Shown one piece after another: positions 22,888 to 31,473 of a stretch of 39,369 nucleotides of DNA. Origin of the DNA: Anaerolineae bacterium. GTDB taxonomy: Bacteria; Chloroflexota; Anaerolineae; B4-G1; DUEL01. Location: contig JANXCY010000018.1 in the NCBI GenBank assembly GCA_025060135.1, forward strand, positions 1 through 39,369. The letters run 5' to 3'. The translations under genes and the position numbers were made by a program. Each line of letters starts with the position of its first letter. Position 1 is the first letter of the stretch. Under the pieces are notes generated by a model. It searched no databases, was not told the DNA's origin, and saw only the letters and a program-made list of their open reading frames with translations.

Positions 22888-25434
22888 ATGATCCCGTCCA
22901 AACTCCGTCTGACCAACTTTATGCCCTACCGCCAGGCCGAACTGGACTTCTCCGGCATCCATGTGGCCTGCCTGAGCGGAGAAAACGGTGCCGGAAAGTC
23001 GTCGCTCCTAGATGCCATCACCTGGGCCCTCTGGGGCCGGACCTCCCGTTCTCGCCGGGACGACGACCTCATCCGCCAGGGCGCCGACGAAATGGAGGTG
23101 GACTTCATCTTCCGCCTGGGCGACGACTTCTACCGGGTCATCCGCCGACGGCGCGGCGGTAAACGCGGCGCTTCCCTGCTGGAATTCCAGATTCAGGATA
23201 ACGGCCGCTGGCGCTCCCTGACCGAAAGTTCCCTCCGCGCCACCGAAGAGAAGATTATCCGGATTCTCCACCTGGACTACGATACCTTCGTCAACTCCGC
23301 CTTTCTCCGCCAGGGCCGCGCCGATGAATTCACCATTAAAACGCCCGCTGAGCGCAAACGGGTCCTCAGCGACATCCTGGGCCTGGACGTCTGGCAGGAG
23401 TACGAAGAACGGGCCAAAGCCCGCCTGTCCGCCATTCAGACCGAGTCCCGCCTCAACGACATGCGCCTGGCGGAGATAGACGAGGAACTGGCCCGCCGTC
23501 CGGAGTACGAGGCCCAGGTGGAGGCGGCCCGGCAGGAGGCGGAAAGGTGGAGCGCCGAACTCCGCCGCCTGCGCGCGGCCTGGCAGGAAATGGAGCGGAT
23601 TCGGGCCGACTATCGCCGCGTCCAGGAGGGGCGAGGAGAATTGGCCGCGCGCCTGGAGCAGGCCCTGCGGGAACTGGATGCCCTGGAGCGGGAACGGCGG
23701 GAGCGGGAGGCGCGTCGGGATGAGTACCAGGCTCTTCTGGACCAGGCGGAGGAGATAGAGCGCGGGTTTGCCGCCTACCAGGACGCGCTGGAGCGGGAAC
23801 GGGCTCTGGGCGAAAAACTCTCCGCCCTGACGGAACTCCGGGAGCGGCGCAGCGCGCTGGAAGCCGAAATCCGTCAGGCCCGCCACGAACTGGAAATCCG
23901 CCTGGAACGGGCCGCCCAGCAAATCCGGACCCTGGAATCCCGCCGGGCCACCCCCGACGACCTGCGCCGTCTGGACGACCTGCGGGCCCGGGTGGCTGCC
24001 CTGAACGAACTCCGTCAACAAAACGAGGCCGCGAAAGGGGAACTCGCCCGCTTGGCGCTGGAAATCACCGAACTCCGGGCCGTCAACCAGGCCCTCAAGC
24101 AGGAAATGGAGGTCCTGAAAGAACGAATCGCCATACTGGAGGAGGCGGAGGCCCTCTGCCCGCTCTGTCGCCGTCCGCTGGCGGAGCCGGACCGCCTGCG
24201 CCTGCTGGAGGAGATGCAGCGGGAAGGGCGGGAGAAGGGCGATACGTATCGGGCCAACGCCGCCCGGATGAAGGAACTGGACGCCGGGGCGAAGCGGCTG
24301 GAGGAGGAGATTCGGGCGAGTGAGGCCTCGCTGAAAGAACTCACCTGTCTGGAGCAGGAAACGGCGACGCTGGCGGAGCGCGTCCGCGCGGGCCAGGAGG
24401 CGGAGCGGGAACTGGAAGTCGCGCGGGCCGAGCACGACCGTCTTGCGGCCACACTGGCGGCGGAGGACTACGCCCATGAGGCGCGCGCGGCGCTGGCGGA
24501 GGTCCAGGCCCAGGAGGCCGCCCTGGGCTACGACGCCGCCGCCCACGACGAGGCCCGCCGGGCCGCCCGGGAACTCCAGGTCTACGCAGAGCGACGGGAG
24601 CGGCTGCTGGAGGCCCGCGCGGGTCTGGAGCGGGAGGAGCGGGAACTGGCCCGGCTGGAGGAGGCCCGGCGCCGTCAGCAAGAGCAGATTGCCGCCGACC
24701 GGGCCCGTCAGGCCGAACTGGAGGAGACGGCGCGCGCGCTGGAGGAACGACTCCGGGAGGCCCCCGCGCTGGAGGCGGAACTGCGGCAGGTGGAGGAGGC
24801 GGAGGCGCTGGCCCGTCAGCGCCTGGGCGCGGCCCAGCAACGGCTGGCCGCCTGCGACGAACTCGCCCGTCAGAAAGAGAACCGGCTCCGACGGCGGGCC
24901 GAACTGGCTCACCAGGAGTCCCTTTACGCCGAACTCCGCACCGCCTTCGGCATCCAGGGCGTCCCGGCGATGATCATAGAGGCCGTGGTGCCGGAGATAG
25001 AGGCGGAGGCCAACGGGTTGCTGGCCCGGATGACCGGCGGTCGGATGCATGTGCGGCTGGAGACCCAGAAAGAGATTCTCTCCGGCGAAACCCGGGAGAC
25101 CCTGGAAATCCGCATCGCGGACGAACTGGGTGAGCGTCCTTACGAGAACTACTCCGGCGGCGAACAGTTTCGGGTCAACTTTGCCCTGCGGGTGGCCCTT
25201 TCCCGCCTGCTGACCCGCCGGGCCGGCGCCCAACTCCAGACCCTCTTCATAGATGAGGGCTTCGGCTCCCAGGACGCCCAGGGCCGGGAGCGACTGGTGG
25301 AGGCCATCCACGCCATTCAGGACGAATTCGCCTGCATCCTGGTCATCACCCACCTGGAGGAACTGCGGGACGCCTTCCCGGCCCGCATTGAGGTAACCAA
25401 GACTGCCAACGGCTCGGTGGTAAACATTGTTTAA
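22888..25434 (+). CDS. sbcC: SbcC/Rad50-type DNA repair ATPase
   Basis: SbcC pairs with the nuclease SbcD to process DNA ends and hairpins. The protein has 848 residues from ATG 22888; an in-frame TTG at 22861 falls in tandem repeats and is unlikely. Walker A is GENGAGKSS (31-39). Long Glu/Arg-rich coiled coils occupy about 170-700, interrupted by a zinc hook CPLC (C424, C427). The ABC signature YSGGEQ starts near 755, and Walker B is LFIDEGFGSQD (D789, E790). All core motifs are present. It is shorter than E. coli SbcC through shorter coils, as is common in this family. No sbcD is adjacent. A site favouring hairpin DNA is notable given the many palindromic repeats here. Confidence 0.9.
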   Translation: MIPSKLRLTNFMPYRQAELDFSGIHVACLSGENGAGKSSLLDAITWALWGRTSRSRRDDDLIRQGADEMEVDFIFRLGDDFYRVIRRRRGGKRGASLLEFQIQDNGRWRSLTESSLRATEEKIIRILHLDYDTFVNSAFLRQGRADEFTIKTPAERKRVLSDILGLDVWQEYEERAKARLSAIQTESRLNDMRLAEIDEELARRPEYEAQVEAARQEAERWSAELRRLRAAWQEMERIRADYRRVQEGRGELAARLEQALRELDALERERREREARRDEYQALLDQAEEIERGFAAYQDALERERALGEKLSALTELRERRSALEAEIRQARHELEIRLERAAQQIRTLESRRATPDDLRRLDDLRARVAALNELRQQNEAAKGELARLALEITELRAVNQALKQEMEVLKERIAILEEAEALCPLCRRPLAEPDRLRLLEEMQREGREKGDTYRANAARMKELDAGAKRLEEEIRASEASLKELTCLEQETATLAERVRAGQEAERELEVARAEHDRLAATLAAEDYAHEARAALAEVQAQEAALGYDAAAHDEARRAARELQVYAERRERLLEARAGLEREERELARLEEARRRQQEQIAADRARQAELEETARALEERLREAPALEAELRQVEEAEALARQRLGAAQQRLAACDELARQKENRLRRRAELAHQESLYAELRTAFGIQGVPAMIIEAVVPEIEAEANGLLARMTGGRMHVRLETQKEILSGETRETLEIRIADELGERPYENYSGGEQFRVNFALRVALSRLLTRRAGAQLQTLFIDEGFGSQDAQGRERLVEAIHAIQDEFACILVITHLEELRDAFPARIEVTKTANGSVVNIV

Positions 25435-25841
25435 CCGAAATTACGCCATTTTGTAGTGCAGGCCGCCGGGCCTGTAGCGCGGGTGCTTGTTTGTAGCGCA
25501 GGCCGCCAGGCTTGCCGGATGCAGGCTAAACCGCCTGCGCTACGTATAAATCGCCGTTAAAGTCCAAAAATCGTGCTGGCAGTGCTTCTTTTGGGCGGCG
25601 CGTCGCCCCCTCCTCACCCCCGGCCCCCTCTCCTCCCCGATTCGGTGAGAAGAGGGGGAGAAAGGAGGGGGTTGGGGGCGGCGGCCGGAGACCGCCGCCC
25701 CCAACCCCTCATCACACCCTCCCCTCACCCGCTTGCGGGAGAGGGGAGGGCCAGGGGTGGGGTGAGGGCTCCCTCCCGCGCAGCGGCAGCGGGAGCCTAC
25801 CCCGAGCGAAGCGAGGGAACGGGGAAGGGAGGAGGGGTTAG
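25435..25841 (+). repeat. Repeat-dense noncoding stretch
   Basis: No gene is visible. It holds a partial GTAGTGCAGGC (25453-25463) and a full family A element (25493-25543). A CCCTCCTCACCCCC start lies near 25610. A perfect 17-bp hairpin (25668-25684 with 25692-25708; arms GGGGTTGGGGGCGGCGG and its complement, loop 7) follows. Next come a family B-like hairpin with GCGGGAGAGGGGAGGG (25717-25750), a GGTGGGGTGAGGG end (about 25756-25770), and CCCGAGCGAAGCGAGG (25801-25816). The stretch separates sbcC from the truncated mntA. Confidence 0.75.
25493..25543 (+). repeat. Palindromic element, family A, copy 3
   Basis: Perfect 11-base ends, GTAGCGCAGGC (25493-25503) and GCCTGCGCTAC (25533-25543), enclose a core with GCAGGCTAAACC. 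Termini are identical to copy 1 at 9169-9218, 16 kb away, and the core is similar. Confidence 0.75.
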
Positions 25842-26178
25842 AGGCTCCGCGAAAGGGCAAAAGACGAAGAGACCCGCTTTGACCGGCGGCTGCGCATGGG
25901 CTGGGAGGTGGAGAGCATCATTGGCCGCCAGACCGACCTGGTGGTCCTGAACGACGCCCCGCCGCGCCTGCAACACCAGGTCCTGAAGCACGGGCGGCGG
26001 ATTTTTGAGCGGGACCGGGCCGCGCGGGTAGAGTTTGAGGTCCGGGGGCAAAATCTACGCCGACCTGAAACCGATGTACGACTTTTTCAAAGCGGCGTTG
26101 TTACAGGAGATTCGGGAGGTGGGCCTTGGGGGACGCCGACGACGTGATCGTGGAGCGGTTGATGTATCTGCGGAATGA
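25842..26178 (+). pseudogene. mntA: Truncated and frameshifted mntA (MNT antitoxin) gene
   Basis: The frame reads RFDRRLRMGWEVESIIGRQ, then TDLVVLNDAPPRLQHQVLKH, then RIFERDRAARVEFEVR. This is the C-terminal half of an MntA-type protein. At the GGGGG run (26044-26048) the frame breaks; one base fewer would continue as GKIYADLKPMYDFFKAALLQ and EIREVGLGG. The N-terminal half with the GSxxxG and DxD motifs is missing, its place taken by the repeat cluster. It directly precedes and overlaps an intact hepT. The single-base shift could be a sequencing artefact; the missing N-terminus could not be explained that way. Confidence 0.75.
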
Positions 26179-26575
26179 GTTGGCTTACTTGAACCAGGAG
26201 CGGGATAGAGTTCGTTCGTTCCGGCAGTACGTGGGGGATGTGCGACTGGAGAAAGCCGTGGAGCGGAGCCTCCAGGTTGCCATTGAGGCATGTCTGGATA
26301 TCGGCCGTCGCCTGATTGCGCTGGAGGGATTCCGTTATCCGGAGGACAACAAGGATGTCTTTCGGATTCTGTGCGAAGAGGGCGTTGTTCCCGAAGGGTT
26401 GCTGCCGTCGCGGATAGACATGGCCCGCTTCCGCAACCTGATTGTCCACGACTATCCCCGGATAGATGATGCCCGGGTCTATGGCATGCTCAAAAAACGG
26501 TTGGATGACTTTGATGCCTACACCCGGACGGTCGTGGCCTACCTGGAGTGGGAGGAGACGGCCCATGGCGGATAA
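26126..26575 (+). CDS. hepT: HepT-family HEPN ribonuclease toxin
   Basis: Start TTG 26126, with CGGGAGG several bases upstream; the protein has 149 residues. It is an all-helical HepT (DUF86-type) protein. The active-site motif RNLIVHDY is complete: R103, H108 and Y110, i.e. RX4HXY. In studied pairs this motif cleaves RNA, and the MntA partner adenylylates the tyrosine to silence it. Here the adjacent mntA is broken, so the toxin gene appears orphaned unless another MNT protein in the cell covers it. Helix 1 (VIVERLMYLRNELAYL) and the mid helix (VAIEACLDIGRRLIAL) match the family. Confidence 0.87.
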   Translation: MGDADDVIVERLMYLRNELAYLNQERDRVRSFRQYVGDVRLEKAVERSLQVAIEACLDIGRRLIALEGFRYPEDNKDVFRILCEEGVVPEGLLPSRIDMARFRNLIVHDYPRIDDARVYGMLKKRLDDFDAYTRTVVAYLEWEETAHGG

Positions 26576-26602
26576 GACCCCTCTGGCCTATCGGGCCGTG
26601 CG

Positions 26603-28126
26603 GTGTGGGACAGGAGGGGTATTGAGAGCGCTCCGTTGGACACAGAAAAATCTCGCCCGAATCATCAGATTTCCGTAACCGATCAGGCCTTTCGGGGTTC
26701 CGCTTACACCATTGGCGCCTCCCTGGTCACGTTGACACTGGGTTTTTTGCGCTCGGTGCTCCTGGCCCGGTTTCTCCTGCCGGAGCATTTCGGTCTGGTA
26801 ACGTTAGCTCTTTTCTATATTGGACTGGCTGCCCAATTGCGAAGTTTGGGCCTGGACATGGCCCTCATCCACCGGCAGGACGCGGACGAGGTTTTCCGGC
26901 GTACATATTTTTCTCTGCGGTTGGGCCTGGACCTGATCGCTTTCGGGTTCCTGCTGGCCTTGGCGCCTCTTTTGCAACGGGCCTATCCTCATATGCCAGG
27001 CCTGGGTGCGGTCCTGACGGTCCTGGTATTCACCTACCTTCTGGCCAACCTGAGCCAGGTCCAAGAAACGCTGATCCGCAAGAACCTGGCCTTTTCCCAA
27101 CTGGCAGCCACCGACGTTATGGCATCGGTCACGATGACCATCGTAGCCCCTCTTCTGGCCTGGCGGGGTTGGGGGGTATGGGCACTGGTGGCCGAGCAAC
27201 TGAGCGGCATCGGCATCCGCTTTCTGCTGACCTGGGGGCCATTCCGGCAATGGAAGCCAGGCCTGGGCTGGGATCGCCGAATAGTCCGCTGGTTCTGGGA
27301 GTACGGCAGGCCGACCTGGGCGGCTTCCAACCTGAGTTATCTGTTGGACCGCTTTGATGACTTCTGGATTGGTACAGCATTGGGGAAAGTGCCACTGGGG
27401 CTGTACTCCCGGGCCTACGAATTTGCCCATTACCCCCGCCGGGTCCTGGCCAATCCTCTGGTGACTGTCTTCCTGCCGGTCTTCGCTCGCCTGCAGGATG
27501 ACCGACTGCGGCTTTCCCAGGCTTTTTTCCGCTCGGCCTACATTATCCTGCGCAGCGGCTTCCTGGTGGCTGGGGCCTTTGGGTTAGGGATGCCGGAGTT
27601 TATTCGTTACGTAATTGGCGACCAGTGGCTACCGATGCTGTGGACCTTCCGATTGATGCTCATCTACACAGCATTGGATCCCATCCTTCTGCTGGTGGGT
27701 GGGATGTTGCTGGCTGTGGGTCGTCCGCAGGACGTGCGTAATGCGACGGTTATCCAGACGATTTTCTTTATCCCCGCGGTCGTCTTGGGAGCCCGGCTCT
27801 GGGGCATCAACGGTGTTGCTCTGGCGGCTGACGGGATGTTGTTGCTGGGAGCGTTCTGGCTCTATCGCCCGCTGCGGCAGGTGGTGGATTTCTCCTTTTC
27901 CCGCCTGATGGGCTGGCCGACAGTGGCTCTGGCTATTGCCTGGGGAGTTGGATTCCTGATGGAGGTCTTCGTAAAGAGCACGGCGATGGGAATCCTGATC
28001 CTCAAACTGGGCGTGTTCGGCTGGCTGTTTGGCGTTTTTCTCCTGATGGTGGAACGAAGAGACCTGATGGCCGGAATTCGGGAGTTGAAAGGAGCGGCGT
28101 GGGTGCAACGTCAGCAAGAGAAGTGA
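26603..28126 (+). CDS. Wzx-type polysaccharide flippase (MOP superfamily)
   Basis: 507 residues with about 12-14 hydrophobic helices from residue 30 on. The pattern AFRGSAYTIGASLVTLTLGF then ARFLLPEHFGLVTLA, followed by SQVQETLIRKNLAFSQLA, is typical of oligosaccharide flippases of the polysaccharide synthase family. These move lipid-linked oligosaccharide across the membrane. The start GTG 26603 is uncertain: AGGAGGGG at 26612-26619 would fit a start a few codons later, but no standard codon is there. It opens the glycosyltransferase run, 27 bases after hepT, and overlaps the next gene by 28 bases. Confidence 0.88.
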   Translation: MWDRRGIESAPLDTEKSRPNHQISVTDQAFRGSAYTIGASLVTLTLGFLRSVLLARFLLPEHFGLVTLALFYIGLAAQLRSLGLDMALIHRQDADEVFRRTYFSLRLGLDLIAFGFLLALAPLLQRAYPHMPGLGAVLTVLVFTYLLANLSQVQETLIRKNLAFSQLAATDVMASVTMTIVAPLLAWRGWGVWALVAEQLSGIGIRFLLTWGPFRQWKPGLGWDRRIVRWFWEYGRPTWAASNLSYLLDRFDDFWIGTALGKVPLGLYSRAYEFAHYPRRVLANPLVTVFLPVFARLQDDRLRLSQAFFRSAYIILRSGFLVAGAFGLGMPEFIRYVIGDQWLPMLWTFRLMLIYTALDPILLLVGGMLLAVGRPQDVRNATVIQTIFFIPAVVLGARLWGINGVALAADGMLLLGAFWLYRPLRQVVDFSFSRLMGWPTVALAIAWGVGFLMEVFVKSTAMGILILKLGVFGWLFGVFLLMVERRDLMAGIRELKGAAWVQRQQEK

Positions 28127-29256
28127 GAGTGATCTACTCCATCGGGAGCAAATTCGCAGGCGGGGGGATCGGGACCACAGCGTACCATGCTGTGCGGGGG
28201 TTATACCGTCGCGGGATGCTTCAGCGGCTTCTATGTGGTGCCTTCCGGCCCACGGAGATTCCCCGCGAAAACATTCGCGCTGTGGGCCTGCCCGATCGGG
28301 CCCTGCGCAAACTGGCCAGCCTGGATTCTACTGGCTGGCTTTGGCATCTTCAGGCAGTGCTCTACGACTTTTGGGCTTCCCGTCATCTGGAGCCCGCCGA
28401 TGTCTTTCACGTCTGGGGGAACTATGGTCTGCGGAGCATCCAGCGTGCCCGAGGGATGGGGATGGTGACGGTGGTGGAGCGGGCCAACTCCCACTCCGTA
28501 TATCAGGCCCGTCTGTTGCAAGAGGAGTATGCTCGCTGGGGACTTTTTTTCCATTTTGTGCAGGCGGCAATAGACCGGTCGCTGGTTGAGATGGCCACAG
28601 CCGACTATGTGCTCATCCCTTCGGAATTCGTGCGGCAAAGTTTCATAGAGCAGGGATTCCCGGAGAAGAAACTGGTCCAGATTCCATTTGGTGTGGAGAC
28701 TCATCGTTTCCGTCCCTCAGAGAGGAGAAGTTCCCATCCTTTTCGGGTGCTTTTTGTGGGGCAGGTGGGAATCCGTAAGGGGGTGCCCTATCTACTGGAG
28801 GCTTGGCGGAGGTTGGGATGGCAAGATGCGGAACTCTGGCTGGTAGGACGGGTCCTGCCGGAATGCCGGCCTCTCCTTCAGCGTTATCGGGGCTTGCCCG
28901 GGCTTCATTTAATGGGCTATCAAAGCGACCCGGTAGAGGCTTATCAACAGGCCGACATTTTCGTCTTCCCCAGCATAGAAGAAGGGAGCGCGCTGGTAAC
29001 CTACGAGGCGCTGGCCTGTGGCCTGCCGGTGGTGACCACACCCAATGCGGGATCGGTGGTGCGGAATGGAGTGGAGGGCTTCATTGTGGCCATTCGGGAT
29101 GTAGAGGCCCTGGCCGAGCGGATGGAGCGGCTGCGGACCGATGAGCGCTTGCGGCAGGAAATGGGGAAGGCCGCAAGGGCCAGAGCGGAGGAGTTCCCGT
29201 GGGAAAGATACGGAGATAGATTGGCCGATACTGTTATGAGGATCCGGGATGGATAA
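28099..29256 (+). CDS. GT4-family glycosyltransferase
   Basis: 385 residues, GT-B fold. The start GTG 28099 lies inside the flippase gene, with AAAGGAG upstream. The donor-binding half has LFVGQVGIRKGVPYLLEAW and the retaining GT4 motif EEGSALVTYEALACGLPVV with E-x7-E spacing. The sugar and acceptor cannot be told. Overlaps of 28 bases upstream and 8 bases downstream imply coupled translation within the polysaccharide operon. Confidence 0.88.
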   Translation: MGATSAREVRVIYSIGSKFAGGGIGTTAYHAVRGLYRRGMLQRLLCGAFRPTEIPRENIRAVGLPDRALRKLASLDSTGWLWHLQAVLYDFWASRHLEPADVFHVWGNYGLRSIQRARGMGMVTVVERANSHSVYQARLLQEEYARWGLFFHFVQAAIDRSLVEMATADYVLIPSEFVRQSFIEQGFPEKKLVQIPFGVETHRFRPSERRSSHPFRVLFVGQVGIRKGVPYLLEAWRRLGWQDAELWLVGRVLPECRPLLQRYRGLPGLHLMGYQSDPVEAYQQADIFVFPSIEEGSALVTYEALACGLPVVTTPNAGSVVRNGVEGFIVAIRDVEALAERMERLRTDERLRQEMGKAARARAEEFPWERYGDRLADTVMRIRDG

Positions 29257-30424
29257 GACCCTATTGCTGCTCACGTATCGTTTTCCTCCGATCGTTGGCC
29301 CGCAAGAACTTCGGTGGTTCTATTTTGTGGTCAATCTGGCTCAGCGCGGCTGGCGGGTTTACGTGCTAACGACGGACCCTGATTTCTTACAGGGTGCACG
29401 TGACGAGAGTTTAATGGACATCTGGGTGCCTCCGGCAAAAGTTTTTCAGATACCCCCTGGTCCGTTTCTACGTCGGGGGCACGAACGGCCTATGCTAGAA
29501 TGGCCCCCCGCCGCTTTTTTTGTAGGCCGCGCCCTTGCTCGCCAGGCCAATGTCATTATCTCTTCGGTCCCACCTAATTTTAGCCCTCACTTGGCGGCCG
29601 CCCTGCTGAGCCGCGGCACTAGGCGCCCATGGGTAGCCGATTACGGCGATCCATGGGTTCTCAACCCCCTTTACCAGGTGTCCCCGTGGCACCGCCGGAT
29701 GGCGGCGATACTGGAACGCGCCTTGCTGCGCAGGACTCGGCGAGTAATAGTGACCACCGAGGCCGCTCGCTACGCCTATCAGCGATATATTCCGGAATTG
29801 CCGGTTTCTCATGTGGTGGTCGTGCCTTGTGGCTATCCTGCTGCCATTTATCGGGCATTAGAGGCTACGCCTTTTGAACCGTTTACCTTAATATATACTG
29901 GAGGATTCTATCCCGGTTTACGCAGTCCTGAAAACCTTTTTGAAGCCTTAATCCGGCTGGGTGATTCTGCTCCTGACCTATGGATTGTGGGAGCTTCATT
30001 ATCTCCCTGGAAACACTGGCTTACCCACCCGGTCTTGGCCCAAAAGGTCAAGGCGATACCTTATGTACCTCACCAGGAAGCGATTCGTTTACAGAAAAGT
30101 GCCTCCGCTCTGTTGATGATAGGCAATCGCAGCCCTCTACAGATACCGGGCAAGCTTTATGAGTACATTGGAGCTCGACGCCCCATCCTGGCCATCCAGA
30201 ATGGGCCGGAGGACCTTTCTAGCCATCTAGTTCAACTGCTTCATCGCGGAGTAGTGGTTCCTAATGAGCCGGAGGCTATTGCGGAAACATTAGCACGATT
30301 TCAGGATGACTGGACAAAAGGAAAATTAGATAAACAATTCGACCTCTGCGAACGTCCAGAGTGGTCATGGGAGGTTTTGACCGATGCTTTGGAAGGTATC
30401 TTGGTGGAAGCGATGGTTGCCTGA
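29249..30424 (+). CDS. Glycosyltransferase, GT4-like
   Basis: 391 residues. The N-terminal Rossmann half opens LLLTYRFPPIVGPQELRWFY, a common GT4 acceptor-loop pattern. The C-terminal half has TLIYTGGFYPGLRSPENLFE and IPGKLYEYIGARRPILAI, a variant of the donor-site helix seen in GT4 subfamilies that lack the plain E-x7-E form. AT content rises visibly within the second half of this gene, the beginning of a compositionally distinct stretch. It overlaps its neighbours by 8 and 41 bases. Confidence 0.82.
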   Translation: MDKTLLLLTYRFPPIVGPQELRWFYFVVNLAQRGWRVYVLTTDPDFLQGARDESLMDIWVPPAKVFQIPPGPFLRRGHERPMLEWPPAAFFVGRALARQANVIISSVPPNFSPHLAAALLSRGTRRPWVADYGDPWVLNPLYQVSPWHRRMAAILERALLRRTRRVIVTTEAARYAYQRYIPELPVSHVVVVPCGYPAAIYRALEATPFEPFTLIYTGGFYPGLRSPENLFEALIRLGDSAPDLWIVGASLSPWKHWLTHPVLAQKVKAIPYVPHQEAIRLQKSASALLMIGNRSPLQIPGKLYEYIGARRPILAIQNGPEDLSSHLVQLLHRGVVVPNEPEAIAETLARFQDDWTKGKLDKQFDLCERPEWSWEVLTDALEGILVEAMVA

Positions 30425-31343
30425 ATATGTCGTGATCGGAATAGGCCTACTATTGGCAGGTCTATATGCGCCTTTTTCGTATGACGAAGCCTTCATTACT
30501 TATCGCTACGCTGAAAATCTATCCCGTGGCCTGGGGCTGGTCTATAACCCCGGAGAACGATTTCTGGGAACAACGGGTCCGGGTTGGGCGATTCTGCTTG
30601 GTGGTCTGTCCAGATTCCTACCATTTCTTTCGGTGCCCCAATGGTCAGCGATCCTTTCAGGATTGGCGCTGCTGGGAGTCGGCATTGCTGTAGTTCGCTT
30701 GATGCAGCGCTGGAGCACAGGCGGGTGGGCCGTCTGGGCGGCTGTGGCCTGCATGGCTCATCCTCTTATCATTATGCCTATAGGGGGTGAAGTTGTACCA
30801 GTAATGGCGTTAGTGCTTATGGCATGGGTACAGATCTTGGGGTTGGGTTCAAAAGCAGAGAAAAAACTCCTCTCCTCTGCCCGAAACGCTCCAGTGAGGA
30901 TTCTCTTAGATCTTGCAATGATCGGCTATGGCGTGTGGCATTTCCAGCACTGGTTAGAAGATGTGCCCGATCCCAGGCAATCTGTTCAGCGTCAATTAGC
31001 CGCGTGGTTTCGGACGGCTACGCCACCAGGCTGCTCTATCATGGGGGAAGAGATTGGCTTTATGGGATATGAGTTGCTGGACTACCGAGTATACGATGTG
31101 TGGGGGTTAGTCACCCCAGGACTGGCCGAAGCGATTCTTCACCGGGACATAGTGTACGGTGTCCAGCGTTATCAGCCTGACTATTACATCGCCTATCCGG
31201 CTGCCGGAGCCTCGGTAGACTCTGTCCGAGCCATACCACTACAACCTTGGTTTCAACGCACCTATCGTCCGATCTTCCAGCTGAATAACACCGGTCTCTT
31301 CTATGCTCCTTATATTACCATCTACGAACAGGTGAGCCCATAA
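30384..31343 (+). pseudogene. PMT-like membrane glycosyltransferase with large internal deletion
   Basis: The frame is open for 319 residues, but the protein is chimeric. Residues 1-150 match the start of PMT/ArnT-like proteins: helix 16-30, then FSYDEAFITYRYAENLSRGL with the loop Asp-Glu. Residues about 175-319 match the C-terminal soluble part of such proteins (WFRTATPPGCSIMGEEIGFM and WGLVTPGLAEAIL). The several hundred residues of membrane helices normally between them are missing, with the junction near LGLGSKAEKKLLSSARNAP (about 30840-30895). It has a good ribosome site (GGGAGG). It is probably non-functional, although a shortened product could be made. Confidence 0.65.
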
Positions 31344-31346
31344 ATA

Positions 31347-31374
31347 CCCAACACCGATGTTCATAGGCGTTGGG
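31347..31374 (+). terminator. Possible terminator hairpin before wecB
   Basis: CCCAAC-a-CC (31347-31355) with GG-c-GTTGGG (31366-31374) gives eight pairs with one mismatch and a 10-base loop, just after the preceding stop. No T-tract follows. Confidence 0.35.
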
Positions 31375-31473
31375 CTGACTGGGCACCGGACTCCTTTCGC
31401 CTCGGTCCCACCCTGGCCACGGTGAAACTACTGACCGGACTGTGGATTGGTACGGACAGGGGAGAGAAATGAT

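Noticed and set aside
23008-25353. 781-codon open frame on the minus strand opposite sbcC
   Set aside because: It is a mirror of the GC-rich codon pattern of sbcC. Its translation is low-complexity Leu/Gly/Gln-rich with no domain, while the + strand has all SbcC motifs.
25600-25860. Short direct and inverted repeats as a CRISPR array
   Set aside because: The repeats are palindromes of different sequence with no regular spacers, and no cas genes are in the window.
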